The notes: generated from the letters alone by a model not told the origin. Numbered from the stretch's first letter, positions 1 to 5,004 are shown. The stretch: 5,004 nt of DNA from an uncultured Eggerthellaceae bacterium (GCA_910588095.1 CAJUQH010000030.1:1-5004); one strand, 5' to 3'. Program-made: numbers and translations.

Positions 1-390
1 CGCCCCGAGGGCACCAACGAGCCGCTCGATGCCGTGTGGACCGAGCTTGAGCTGCTGGAGTACCTGGCCCTGCGTGCGGCCGCCGATGCCATGGACGCGG
101 AAGCCGAGGCCGATGTGGAAGCTGGCGGGGATGGCGCCCCCACCGAGGAGCAGGCCGAGCAGTATGAGGAAATCGGCGACGATCTGGACACCTTCGACGA
201 GGGCGAGGAGCCCGGCGACGTGGTGGCCTCGACCGACCTGCCCGGAGGCAGCCCCGAGGCGGCTTGGGACGAGTTTGTGGCCGAGCACGCCCGTCAGTGG
301 ATGCCCCAGTTCGCCGCGGCCGTGCAGGAGGAGTCGCGCGTTCCCTTCTACGCCACGGCTGCCAGCCTGCTCGCGGCGTTCATCGGGTAG
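1..390 (+). CDS. TorD-family molybdoenzyme maturation chaperone, C-terminal part (5' truncated by window edge)
   Basis: The reading frame is open from base 1, giving 129 residues before a TAG at 388-390, so the true start lies upstream of the window. A GTG at 34 is not a convincing start, because the preceding in-frame residues (PEGTNEPLDAVW) look like the continuing conserved core. Recognisable TorD/DmsD-type elements are the helix with TELELLEYLALRA (residues 14-26) and the C-terminal block with a conserved W (W100), then MPQFAAAV (101-108), then PFYATAASLLAAFI (115-128). TorD proteins are cytoplasmic chaperones that bind the Tat leader and apoprotein of DMSO-reductase-type molybdoenzymes during cofactor insertion. 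Between the two blocks (residues 29-73) is an unusual insert in which 20 of 45 residues are Asp or Glu and none is Lys or Arg. The client enzyme is not in the window. The family call is fairly sure; the specific client cannot be named. Confidence 0.8.
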   Translation, partial: RPEGTNEPLDAVWTELELLEYLALRAAADAMDAEAEADVEAGGDGAPTEEQAEQYEEIGDDLDTFDEGEEPGDVVASTDLPGGSPEAAWDEFVAEHARQWMPQFAAAVQEESRVPFYATAASLLAAFIG

Positions 391-415
391 AAACGCGCGA
401 AAACCTGATCATGCC

Positions 416-447
416 AAGGGCCCGCGTCTTCCAAGACGCGGGCCCTT
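416..447. terminator. Perfect 15-bp GC-rich hairpin, probable bidirectional terminator
   Basis: The left arm AAGGGCCCGCGTCTT (416-430) is the exact reverse complement of the right arm (433-447), separated by CC. In RNA the innermost pairs would open to give a loop of about 4-6 nt. It begins 25 bases after the stop of the TorD-like gene and lies about 110 bases beyond the stop of the convergent TlpA-type gene, so it is placed to stop transcription from both sides. The T-tract is short on both strands (CTT then CTG on plus; CTT then GGC on minus), so termination efficiency is uncertain. Confidence 0.8.
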
Positions 448-555
448 CTGCGCCTCGCCGCCTCTTCGGCGGGGCCGGGGCTGCGCACCCGTGCGCGCAT
501 GCTGCCCTCCGCGGGCTGCGGACGCGTACGCCGTCCCCGGCTGTGGGCGCGCATT
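448..555. other. GC-rich convergent intergenic stretch, no gene seen
   Basis: About 108 bases between the hairpin and the stop of the TlpA-type gene. No coding sequence is supported here. It contains a small stem CCGCC/GGCGG at 458-472 with a 5-nt loop, and a near-palindrome GGACG...CGTCC at 520-536, about 20 bases downstream of the TlpA-type stop on the minus strand. The latter could add to 3'-end structure of the leftward transcript. Both are short and expected at moderate frequency in DNA this GC-rich. Confidence 0.4.
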
Positions 556-1095
556 CTAGGAGCGGGCTCGCTCGATGCGCTCTCTCACGGTCTGCTCCTG
601 CGCCTTCACGTTGCCGATGATGGGCGCGCCGATGATGTTGCCCTCGCGATCGACGATGTAGGTGGTGGGGTATCCCGTGAGCCCTTTGACGAAGTCCTGG
701 TAAAAGCTGCTCTCGGGGCTCGGCGAGATATTGGCGTAGGTCACGCCCTTCTCGTGGAGGATGTCGCGGGCGCAGGCAAGCTGCTCGTCGCTTTCGCCCG
801 AGTCGGCCGCCACGCCGATGAGGTTCACGTTCTCCGTCTTGAACTGCTGGTACATCTCCTCGAGCTCGGGCATTTCGGCGATGCAGGTGCCGCAGCCGTT
901 GTTCCAGAAGTTGACGATGGTCGCGTCCCAGTCGCCGAACACGTCGCTGCCGATGCTCTCGCCGTCGGTGTCCACGGCGGAAAACTCCGGGAAAGGGGTC
1001 TTCGACACGAGCTCGCCGTCAGGGGAGCTGCACCCGGCTAGCAGAGCCGCTCCCAGCAGGGCCGCCGCTGCGAGGGTCGCTATTCTTCTCAACAT
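556..1095 (-). CDS. TlpA-type thioredoxin-like lipoprotein (extracytoplasmic thiol-disulfide oxidoreductase)
   Basis: 179 residues. A lipoprotein signal peptide (MLRRIATLAAAALLGAALLAGC) ends in lipobox LAGC with Cys22, so the mature protein should be tethered to the outer face of the cytoplasmic membrane. A TlpA/ResA-like thioredoxin domain follows at about 34-175: strand IVNFW (60-64), active site C68-G-T-C71 (in NNGCGTC), a second strand VNLIGVAAD (90-98), the cis-Pro loop GYPTTYIVD with Pro143, and DREGNIIGAPIIG near the end. One extra cysteine, C108, lies outside the active site. Family members reduce or exchange disulfides outside the membrane, for example in cytochrome c maturation or for dedicated partner proteins. 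The start is firm: ATG at 1095 with AAGGAG at 1108-1103, 7-nt spacing. The gene begins inside the 3' end of the polyferredoxin gene (77-nt overlap), which suggests that the membrane protein is its electron donor. The substrate is unknown. Confidence 0.9.
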   Translation of the reverse strand: MLRRIATLAAAALLGAALLAGCSSPDGELVSKTPFPEFSAVDTDGESIGSDVFGDWDATIVNFWNNGCGTCIAEMPELEEMYQQFKTENVNLIGVAADSGESDEQLACARDILHEKGVTYANISPSPESSFYQDFVKGLTGYPTTYIVDREGNIIGAPIIGNVKAQEQTVRERIERARS

Positions 1096-1969
1096 GATCG
1101 TTCTCCTTTGTCTCGGTTCGGTTCATCAGGGGAAATGAGAGGGAAATTGCCCGGGTGGGGCAGGTGCGCACGCAATCGCCGCACCGGATGCACTCGGTGT
1201 GATTCGGTGTGCGAAACGCTTCAACGTCCATCTTGCAGGTGCGGCTGCAGGTGCCGCAGGAGGTGCACGCGCGGGCGTCTACGTGGAGCCGGCAGGCCGA
1301 TACCTTGTTGAAGGGAGCGTAGAACGCCCCCAGGGGGCACAGCCATTTGCAGAACGGCCGGTAGAAGAACACTGCCAACGTCACAATGCCCAGAAGCAGG
1401 CAGGTCTTCCCCGTGAAAAGGGGTCCCAGGCTGGCGCGGATACCCTCGTCGGCGATGGCGAGGGGGATACCGCCTTCCAGAATGCCGGCCGGGCAGAGGT
1501 ACTTGCAGAAGAAGGGATCGCCCAGGCCGACCTCGTTGACGATGGTCAAGGGGGCCACGATGACGAACGCCGCGAGGATGACGTACTTGAGGTAGGTCAG
1601 AACGCGAAGGCGCCGGGTGCTGAACTTTCGCGACGGCACCTTGTGCAGCAGCTCCTGGAACCAGCCGAAGGGGCAGAGAAACCCGCACACCACCCGTCCC
1701 AGCAGCGCACCGATGAATATCATGACGCCCAGCACGTAGTACGCGACATGGAACTTCGGCGATCCCAGGGTAGCCTGCAGCGCACCGATGGGGCACGAAC
1801 CGGCCGCAGCGGGGCACGAGTAGCAGTTCAGCCCCGGCACGCACAGTGCCTTCAGTTCGCCTTTGTATATGGTGCCCGCGAAGAAGTTCGCGATGAAGGG
1901 GTTGGCAGCCAGCGCCGCGAGCAGTTGGATCTTCCACCGGCTGATGCGTCCCCTGCTCGTGCTACCCAA
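1019..1969 (-). CDS. NapH/YccM-like 4Fe-4S polyferredoxin membrane protein
   Basis: 316 residues if read from TTG at 1969. Order of elements: C43-VPGLN-C49-YS-C52 and C59-P; a membrane helix at about 75-93; C95-GFLCPFG (C99); a helix at about 124-145; C155-KYLCPAG (C159); a helix at about 190-203; C207-KWLCPLG (C211); then two ferredoxin clusters, C235-TSCGTCSRTC-245 and C260-IRCGDCVRTCP (last Cys 270). This is the architecture of NapH/MauN/RdxA-type proteins, which move electrons at the membrane. No ATG or GTG gives a sensible N-terminus; TTG codons at 1975 and 1969 lie 4 and 10 nt after a GGAG at 1983-1980, and homologous sequence seems to begin near RISRWKIQLL. The start overlaps the micro-protein stop by 8 nt (or 14 from 1975), implying translational coupling. 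The end overruns the next gene by 77 nt, adding a Gly/Ser-rich tail. The likely role is electron donor to the neighbouring CXXC proteins (inferred). Confidence 0.87.
   Translation of the reverse strand: MGSTSRGRISRWKIQLLAALAANPFIANFFAGTIYKGELKALCVPGLNCYSCPAAAGSCPIGALQATLGSPKFHVAYYVLGVMIFIGALLGRVVCGFLCPFGWFQELLHKVPSRKFSTRRLRVLTYLKYVILAAFVIVAPLTIVNEVGLGDPFFCKYLCPAGILEGGIPLAIADEGIRASLGPLFTGKTCLLLGIVTLAVFFYRPFCKWLCPLGAFYAPFNKVSACRLHVDARACTSCGTCSRTCKMDVEAFRTPNHTECIRCGDCVRTCPTRAISLSFPLMNRTETKENDHVEKNSDPRSGGPAGSGSASRVQLP
1103..1108 (-). promoter_or_regulatory. Strong Shine-Dalgarno for the TlpA-type gene
   Basis: AAGGAG on the minus strand, 7 nt before the ATG at 1095. It lies inside the coding frame of the upstream polyferredoxin gene, and it fixes the TlpA start despite the long overlap. 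With its own strong site, the TlpA-type protein may be translated independently of, and more than, the upstream membrane protein. Confidence 0.75.
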
Positions 1970-2093
1970 TGCCAACGCACTCCAAGCACAGGTTGGTTCC
2001 CTTGGAGAGCACAGTGGCAACCTCGCCGCGCGCGGCTCCTGCGGCCACCATGACCAGGGCGAGCGCCAAAAGGCAGACCGTCGCTTTCCTCAT
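1962..2093 (-). CDS. CD1871A-type CXXC micro-protein (43 aa)
   Basis: A small gene, ATG at 2093 to TAG at 1964-1962. The protein is MRKATVCLLALALVMVAAG, then ARGEVATVLSKG, then TNLCLECVGIG. It has a positively charged start, one hydrophobic helix (about 5-21) and a C-terminal C36-L-E-C39 followed by VGIG. The pattern of helix, RGE, VL-K, N-[IL]-CLEC-[IV]-GIG end matches the small family I know from NCBI naming as CD1871A family CXXC motif-containing protein; this is from memory. The helix could be a signal anchor or a cleaved signal (a possible AxA-like site near AGAARG), placing the CXXC outside the cytoplasm. It starts 5 nt after the lipoprotein stop and overlaps the polyferredoxin start. 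No strong Shine-Dalgarno is present (only a GGGGG about 10 nt upstream), so translation may depend on the upstream gene. It could receive electrons from the polyferredoxin or supply a cysteine ligand pair; its function is unknown. Confidence 0.82.
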   Translation of the reverse strand: MRKATVCLLALALVMVAAGAARGEVATVLSKGTNLCLECVGIG

Positions 2094-2098
2094 GGCAA

Positions 2099-2809
2099 TC
2101 AGGCCCCCAGGGTGACGACGGCCGCCTCGCCGTTTTGGGCATCTGCTTCGTCGGCTGCCGCGCCCTCGCCCGCGCCTTGGAGGTCGCGGGAGATTTCCGC
2201 GAACGAGGCCGCCGACTCCTCGATGTCGGATGCTGGAAGGCCCGTGCACCATGCGGAGATCACCGCTCCGTCAACGTACCACACGCCGGTAGCCGGGCCG
2301 GCCTCGGCCATTTCGGCGCTCTCTCCGAGGGCCGCGCGCAGCTCGTCGTTGTAGACGATGACGGGGAAGGGCGCGCCGTCGAACAGCTCGCTTCCCTGGT
2401 CGCCCCGCGCGCACACCACGATGCTGGCGCCGTTTTGCCGCACCGCGTCGCTGGCAGCTGCCAGCTCGCGGAAGAACGCGCGTCCCTCTTCGGCCTCGGG
2501 ATCGATAAAGGTGAGGAAGGTCACGCCCTGGATGTCGCCCTTCGCGAAGGCGCCTCCCTCGACGGTTTCCGTGCTGAAGTCGGCCAGGGCATCGTCGGTC
2601 ACCTTGTCGTCGGCGGCCACGCTGTGCTCCTCCAGATAGGCATCCGCCCATTCCTGGGTCACCCAGCCCTTGTCGAGCGCGTCCTCGAGGGTCACGTTGC
2701 CCTCGGCGACGGCTTTCTCCACCTCGTCGAGGGTCGGCGTCTGCGGCGCGCAGGCGGCAAGGACGAGGGCGCATGCCGCGGCCGCGATAATAATGGCGAA
2801 TCGTTTCAC
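2099..2809 (-). CDS. Lipoprotein with a thioredoxin-like fold lacking the CXXC active site
   Basis: 236 residues. The signal peptide ends in LAAC with lipobox Cys20. A helical region (about 27-62, TLDEVEKAV to YLEEH) is followed by a domain (about 85-203) that reads like a TlpA/redoxin fold: strand GVTFLTFIDPEAEEG (95-109), helix FFRELAAASDAV, strand ASIVVCARG (128-136), FPVIVYND (148-155), then GPATGVWYVDGAVI (171-184), where P172-A-T corresponds to the cis-Pro loop. At the place where TlpA proteins carry WCxxC the sequence is FIDPEAEE, with no cysteine. Its only mature cysteines besides the lipid anchor are C133 and C188. The C-terminal tail (about 211-236) is Ala/Glu/Gly-rich. The start is GTG at 2809, supported by AAAGGAG at 2825-2819 with 9-nt spacing. 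It follows the kinase stop by 67 nt and precedes the micro-protein by 5 nt. I recognise no named family with certainty; the fold call is from pattern reading. Confidence 0.75.
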   Translation of the reverse strand: MKRFAIIIAAAACALVLAACAPQTPTLDEVEKAVAEGNVTLEDALDKGWVTQEWADAYLEEHSVAADDKVTDDALADFSTETVEGGAFAKGDIQGVTFLTFIDPEAEEGRAFFRELAAASDAVRQNGASIVVCARGDQGSELFDGAPFPVIVYNDELRAALGESAEMAEAGPATGVWYVDGAVISAWCTGLPASDIEESAASFAEISRDLQGAGEGAAADEADAQNGEAAVVTLGA

Positions 2810-2818
2810 GGGTAAGTA

Positions 2819-2825
2819 CTCCTTT
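2819..2825 (-). promoter_or_regulatory. Shine-Dalgarno fixing a GTG start of the lipoprotein gene
   Basis: AAAGGAG on the minus strand, 9 nt before the GTG at 2809. It supports the non-ATG start, after which the lipoprotein signal peptide begins at once. The 67-nt gap 2810-2876 also holds AT-richer bases (TTTATACGG and TATGCT on the minus strand) but no well-spaced -35/-10 pair, so a second promoter here is only possible. Confidence 0.7.
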
Positions 2826-2876
2826 GCTTCTCGAACGTGCGCTCGGGAGCATACCGTGAGCCGTATAAAGCTGGTG

Positions 2877-4001
2877 TTAAGCAGGAAAGCTCACCTGGAA
2901 GATGCTGCCGCGCGGCGTGTGGGGAAGCACGCGGATGCTGGCCCCGTGGCGTTCCAGGATCTTCTTGCAAAGGGCCAGGCCGAGCCCGTTTCCGCCCGTA
3001 AGGTGGCTGCGCGACGCATCGACGCGGAAGAACGGCTCGAAAATGGCCTCGCGAAGCTCTTCGGGAACGCCGCACCCTTCGTCGGCGAAGGAGACGGTCG
3101 TGCATTCCCCGTCGGTGCCGACGGCCACGTCGATGGCGGTGCCCGCGGGGCTGTACTTGATCGCGTTCTCCAGCAGGTTGTAGAACACCCGCTCGAGAAG
3201 GCCGTCTTGGCCTCGGACGACGGCTTGCGTTTCCTGTACCCGCACCGCGATGCACTTCTCGTCTGCCAGGGCGGCGAGCTCGTCGGCCACATCGCTCAGC
3301 AGCGGGGCCAGCGGCACGGGCTCGGCAGATTCCAGCGGCACATCGCGGCTGAACAGGAGCAGGTCTTCCACCAAATCGGTCAGGCGCCGTATCTGGGCCT
3401 GAAGGTTGACGATGAAGATGCGCGTCTCGTCGTCGAGGTGCGGCGACAGCGCGAAAACGTCCACCTTCGTCTGCAGGACGGCGAGGGGCGTGCGCAACTC
3501 GTGAGCGGCGTCAGCGGAGAACTGCCGCTGCAGCGCGAAGGAGCGCTGGAGCTGCGCGAGCAGCTGGTTGAACGACAGCGTGAGGTCGCGAATCTCGTCG
3601 GCGCTGCGCGGCACGGGAAGGGGCTGCGCGAAGTTGCCGGCATCGCGGCTCTTCACTTCCTCGGACAGGCGGCGCAGCGGCTTTTGCACATAGCTCGCCG
3701 CGAAGTACGCGCCCACGCTTCCCGCAAGCACGATGAGCACGGTGGCCAGCGTCGTCTCCCGGCGGAAGGCGTCGTAGAGCAGCTGCCCTCCCGCGGGAGC
3801 CGCCTCGCTTGCCGGCTCGGTGAGCGCCGCCGGCTCGCCGCCTGCGACGGTGTCTTCGGCGACGATGCTGGGCTCGAGCATAACCGCGTCGATCATCCGA
3901 TTGGCGGAGTAGTGCGCCACCACGGTCAGGGCGGTGCAGGAGACGATCAGGAACAGGCTGGCGGCAATGGTGAACCGCGCCCGCAGCGACAGGCTTCTCA
4001 T
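2877..4001 (-). CDS. Sensor histidine kinase of the OmpR/EnvZ-type class
   Basis: 374 residues from ATG at 4001, which overlaps the regulator stop as ATGA. A longer reading frame upstream was rejected because it runs out of frame through the regulator gene. Membrane segment 1 is at about 10-29 and segment 2 at about 85-103, flanking a short outer loop (30-84) rich in Ala, Glu and Pro. A HAMP linker (about 104-156) includes YVQKPLRRLSEEV. The phosphoacceptor helix is FSADAAHELRTPL with His167. The ATPase domain shows an N box NLLENAIKYSP (Asn279), G1 box DEGCG (307-311), F box FEPFFR (321-326) and G2 box GGNGLGL (336-342). All catalytic boxes are intact, so it should be an active kinase/phosphatase for the adjacent regulator. 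The outer loop is small and has no cysteine, haem motif or recognisable sensor domain, so the signal cannot be read from sequence. A redox or envelope cue is plausible from the neighbouring genes only. Confidence 0.96.
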   Translation of the reverse strand: MRSLSLRARFTIAASLFLIVSCTALTVVAHYSANRMIDAVMLEPSIVAEDTVAGGEPAALTEPASEAAPAGGQLLYDAFRRETTLATVLIVLAGSVGAYFAASYVQKPLRRLSEEVKSRDAGNFAQPLPVPRSADEIRDLTLSFNQLLAQLQRSFALQRQFSADAAHELRTPLAVLQTKVDVFALSPHLDDETRIFIVNLQAQIRRLTDLVEDLLLFSRDVPLESAEPVPLAPLLSDVADELAALADEKCIAVRVQETQAVVRGQDGLLERVFYNLLENAIKYSPAGTAIDVAVGTDGECTTVSFADEGCGVPEELREAIFEPFFRVDASRSHLTGGNGLGLALCKKILERHGASIRVLPHTPRGSIFQVSFPA

Positions 4002-4663
4002 GACAGAAGGTACCCCTCTCCGATTTTCGTGCGAATGGGGTCGGCGCCGAGCGCTGCCTTGAGCTTCTTGCGCAACGCCGACAGGTGCACGCGCACCGAG
4101 TTGCTGAACGGATTCGCGTCCCCGTCCCACACATGATCGACGATGTCCTGCTGGGTGACGAGGCGCCCTTGGTTGAGCAGGAAGTACTCGAGGATGCCCA
4201 TCTCCTTCGCGGTAAGGGGCAAAGGCTCGCCGCAGACGTTGGCCTGGCGTTTCAAAGTGTCCAGCGAGAGATCACGGTAGGTCAGGGTGGTCGTTTGCTG
4301 CACGAACTGCCGGTTGATGAGCACGCGGATGCGTGCCTCGAGTTCCTCGAAGTGGAAGGGCTTGGTCAGGTAGTCGCTCGCGCCGAGCGCGAAGCCCGAG
4401 AGCTTGGTCTCGAGGTGGTGGTTCGCCGACAGGATGAGGGCCTTTGCCTGCGGTTTGACGGCTCTGAGCTCGGATAGGACGCGCAGTCCGTCCATGCCGG
4501 GCAGGTTGAGGTCGAGCACGACGAGATCGTAGTCCTCGTCGAGGGCCCGCTGGAGCCCCTCGGCGCCGTCGGCGGCCTCGTCCACAGCGTAGCCTTTCAA
4601 GGCCAGCCCTCGGGCGAGATCGTGCAGAAGCTCGGGTTCGTCTTCGATCAGGAGAATGCGCAT
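3998..4663 (-). CDS. OmpR/PhoB-type DNA-binding response regulator
   Basis: 221 residues, the usual length for the family. The receiver domain (1 to about 118) has the acidic pair E7-D8, phosphoacceptor D51 in VVLDLNLPGMDG, Ser79 at the switch Thr/Ser position and K101 in the LTKPF motif. A winged-helix domain (about 126-221) includes PLTAKEMGILEYFLLN, the recognition helix SNSVRVHLSALRKKL and the wing ending in IRTKIGEGYLL. Phosphorylation by the kinase encoded next should drive binding to tandem sites at target promoters. The start is ATG at 4663 with GAAGG at 4674-4670 (6-nt spacing). The 3' end overlaps the kinase start by 4 nt, so the pair is translationally coupled. Likely targets are its own promoter and the downstream redox genes, but no clear pair of direct-repeat binding sites is visible. 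Confidence 0.96.
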   Translation of the reverse strand: MRILLIEDEPELLHDLARGLALKGYAVDEAADGAEGLQRALDEDYDLVVLDLNLPGMDGLRVLSELRAVKPQAKALILSANHHLETKLSGFALGASDYLTKPFHFEELEARIRVLINRQFVQQTTTLTYRDLSLDTLKRQANVCGEPLPLTAKEMGILEYFLLNQGRLVTQQDIVDHVWDGDANPFSNSVRVHLSALRKKLKAALGADPIRTKIGEGYLLS

Positions 4664-4703
4664 GGGTTGCCTTCGAAACGATCGGTGTGGGCGGAATGCA
4701 GCG

Positions 4704-4744
4704 CTTCCTCAGTCGCGCCGTGCCCATTGTGACAGATGAGGAAG
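4704..4744. repeat. 8-bp inverted repeat bracketing the putative regulator promoter
   Basis: CTTCCTCA (4704-4711) and its exact reverse complement TGAGGAAG (4737-4744) are separated by 25 bases. The two arms lie on either side of the extended -10-like element at 4726-4734. The spacing is too long for a tight terminator hairpin but would suit a split operator or a loop in the 5' leader. It may be coincidental. Confidence 0.4.
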
Positions 4745-4754
4745 GGGTTTGGAA
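4726..4754 (-). promoter_or_regulatory. Putative promoter of the two-component/redox gene set
   Basis: The 108-nt space between the DUF5685-type stop and the regulator start carries, on the minus strand, an extended -10-like TGTCACAAT (4734-4726; hexamer CACAAT matches 4 of 6 consensus bases, preceded by TGN). A weak -35-like TTCCAA lies 17 nt upstream (4754-4749; 3 of 6). Initiation would fall near 4719, leaving a leader of about 55 nt. The placement is right; the motif quality is modest. Confidence 0.3.
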
Positions 4755-4771
4755 GCGCCAGCCGGGCGGCT

Positions 4772-5004
4772 TTAGGGCGTGTACGTCCGATTGAACTGCG
4801 CCCACACGCCCGAGTACAAGATAGCGTCCACGAGATGGGCGTCCTGCACGAGGGGCAGGCGCTCGTAGGCCTCGGCGGTATCGGCGGCGGCCAGGGCCAG
4901 TGTGGTGCGCATGGTCTCGGGCGTGGCGCCGAGTATCACGAAGGGGTTGTAGCTGCCCGAGGCCGCGTCGTCGGCGAAGTCCACGGCGGCGTCCATCAGG
5001 TAGA
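4772..5004 (-). CDS. DUF5685-type protein, C-terminal end (5' truncated by window edge)
   Basis: The frame is open from the window edge (first full codon 5002-5000) to a TAA at 4774-4772, giving 76 residues. It starts YLMDAAVDFADDAASGSYNPF, and then shows AAADTAEAYERLPLV and DAILYSGVWAQF. The YL-[IM]-DA-x-x-D-x-x-x-D-x-x-x-G-x-YNP pattern and the closing ILYSGVW resemble the C-terminal end of the DUF5685 family of helical proteins with an unknown role, as far as I recall them. The internal Met at 4996 is not the start, because the matching motif begins before it. The gene is co-directional with the regulator and sits 108 nt upstream of it. It is probably a separate transcription unit, though no clear terminator is visible in that gap. 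Function unknown. Confidence 0.65.
   Translation of the reverse strand, partial: YLMDAAVDFADDAASGSYNPFVILGATPETMRTTLALAAADTAEAYERLPLVQDAHLVDAILYSGVWAQFNRTYTP

Noticed and set aside
34..36. GTG as the start of the first gene
   Set aside because: The frame is open upstream to base 1 and the preceding residues fit the family core, so the gene is truncated by the window rather than starting here.
458..472. Small stem CCGCC/GGCGG as a second terminator
   Set aside because: Only 5 bp with no T-tract on either strand. This is expected by chance in such GC-rich DNA, and the perfect 15-bp hairpin just before it explains termination.
1976..2020. TTG at 2020 as the polyferredoxin start
   Set aside because: The added residues are an out-of-frame reading of the micro-protein. 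No family resemblance appears before about RISRWK, and nearer TTG codons are available.
1199..2053. Plus-strand open frame (284 codons) opposite the polyferredoxin
   Set aside because: It is a shadow of a gene with unmistakable Fe-S motifs on the minus strand. The translation is low-complexity and Arg/Gly/Ala-rich, without domain signals.
2810..2876. Internal promoter between kinase and lipoprotein genes
   Set aside because: TTAACA (2880-2875) and TATGCT on the minus strand look promoter-like, but they are 21 nt apart, which is too far for a standard promoter. No better pair was found.
4002..4130. Longer N-terminus for the histidine kinase, starting at 4130
   Set aside because: The extra 43 residues are an out-of-frame reading of the response regulator's DNA-binding domain and are Arg/Gln-rich. 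The ATG at 4001 gives a proper membrane N-terminus and the common ATGA coupling.
2670..4136. Long plus-strand open frame (488 codons) across the kinase gene
   Set aside because: It is antisense to a histidine kinase with all catalytic boxes intact. In high-GC DNA the opposite strand of a real gene often stays open. The translation has no recognisable domain.

Overview
The window is GC-rich, densely coded bacterial DNA with no RNA gene, insertion sequence, CRISPR array or prophage signature that I can see. The gene content points to an anaerobic actinobacterium of the Coriobacteriia, most likely the Eggerthella/Gordonibacter/Adlercreutzia group: a TorD-type chaperone for molybdoenzymes, a CD1871A-type CXXC micro-protein, a membrane polyferredoxin, TlpA-type lipoproteins and a DUF5685-type protein. 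The taxon is an inference from gene types and composition, not from a marker gene.

Layout. Positions 1-390 (+ strand) hold the C-terminal part of a TorD-family chaperone whose N-terminus lies outside the window. A perfect 15-bp hairpin at 416-447 follows it, between this gene and the convergent leftward genes. Everything from 5004 down to 556 is on the minus strand. In transcription order it contains the C-terminus of a DUF5685-type protein (5004-4772), an OmpR-type response regulator (4663-3998), its histidine kinase (4001-2877, ATGA overlap), a thioredoxin-fold-like lipoprotein without the CXXC active site (2809-2099, GTG start), a 43-residue exported or membrane-anchored CXXC micro-protein (2093-1962), a NapH/YccM-like polyferredoxin membrane protein (about 1969-1019, TTG start), and a TlpA-type thioredoxin lipoprotein with a CGTC active site (1095-556).

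How they may work together. The four genes downstream of the two-component system are tightly packed (5-nt gap, 8-nt overlap, 77-nt overlap) and all encode membrane or cell-surface redox proteins. The simplest model is that the polyferredoxin carries electrons across the membrane through its Fe-S clusters to the micro-protein's CXXC and/or to the TlpA lipoprotein, keeping an extracytoplasmic thiol pathway reduced. The CXXC-less lipoprotein would act as a binding or sensing partner, and the two-component system would control the set. The micro-protein/polyferredoxin/TlpA combination is, as I recall, recurrent in gut anaerobes but uncharacterised in function. The electron route and the regulatory link are inference.
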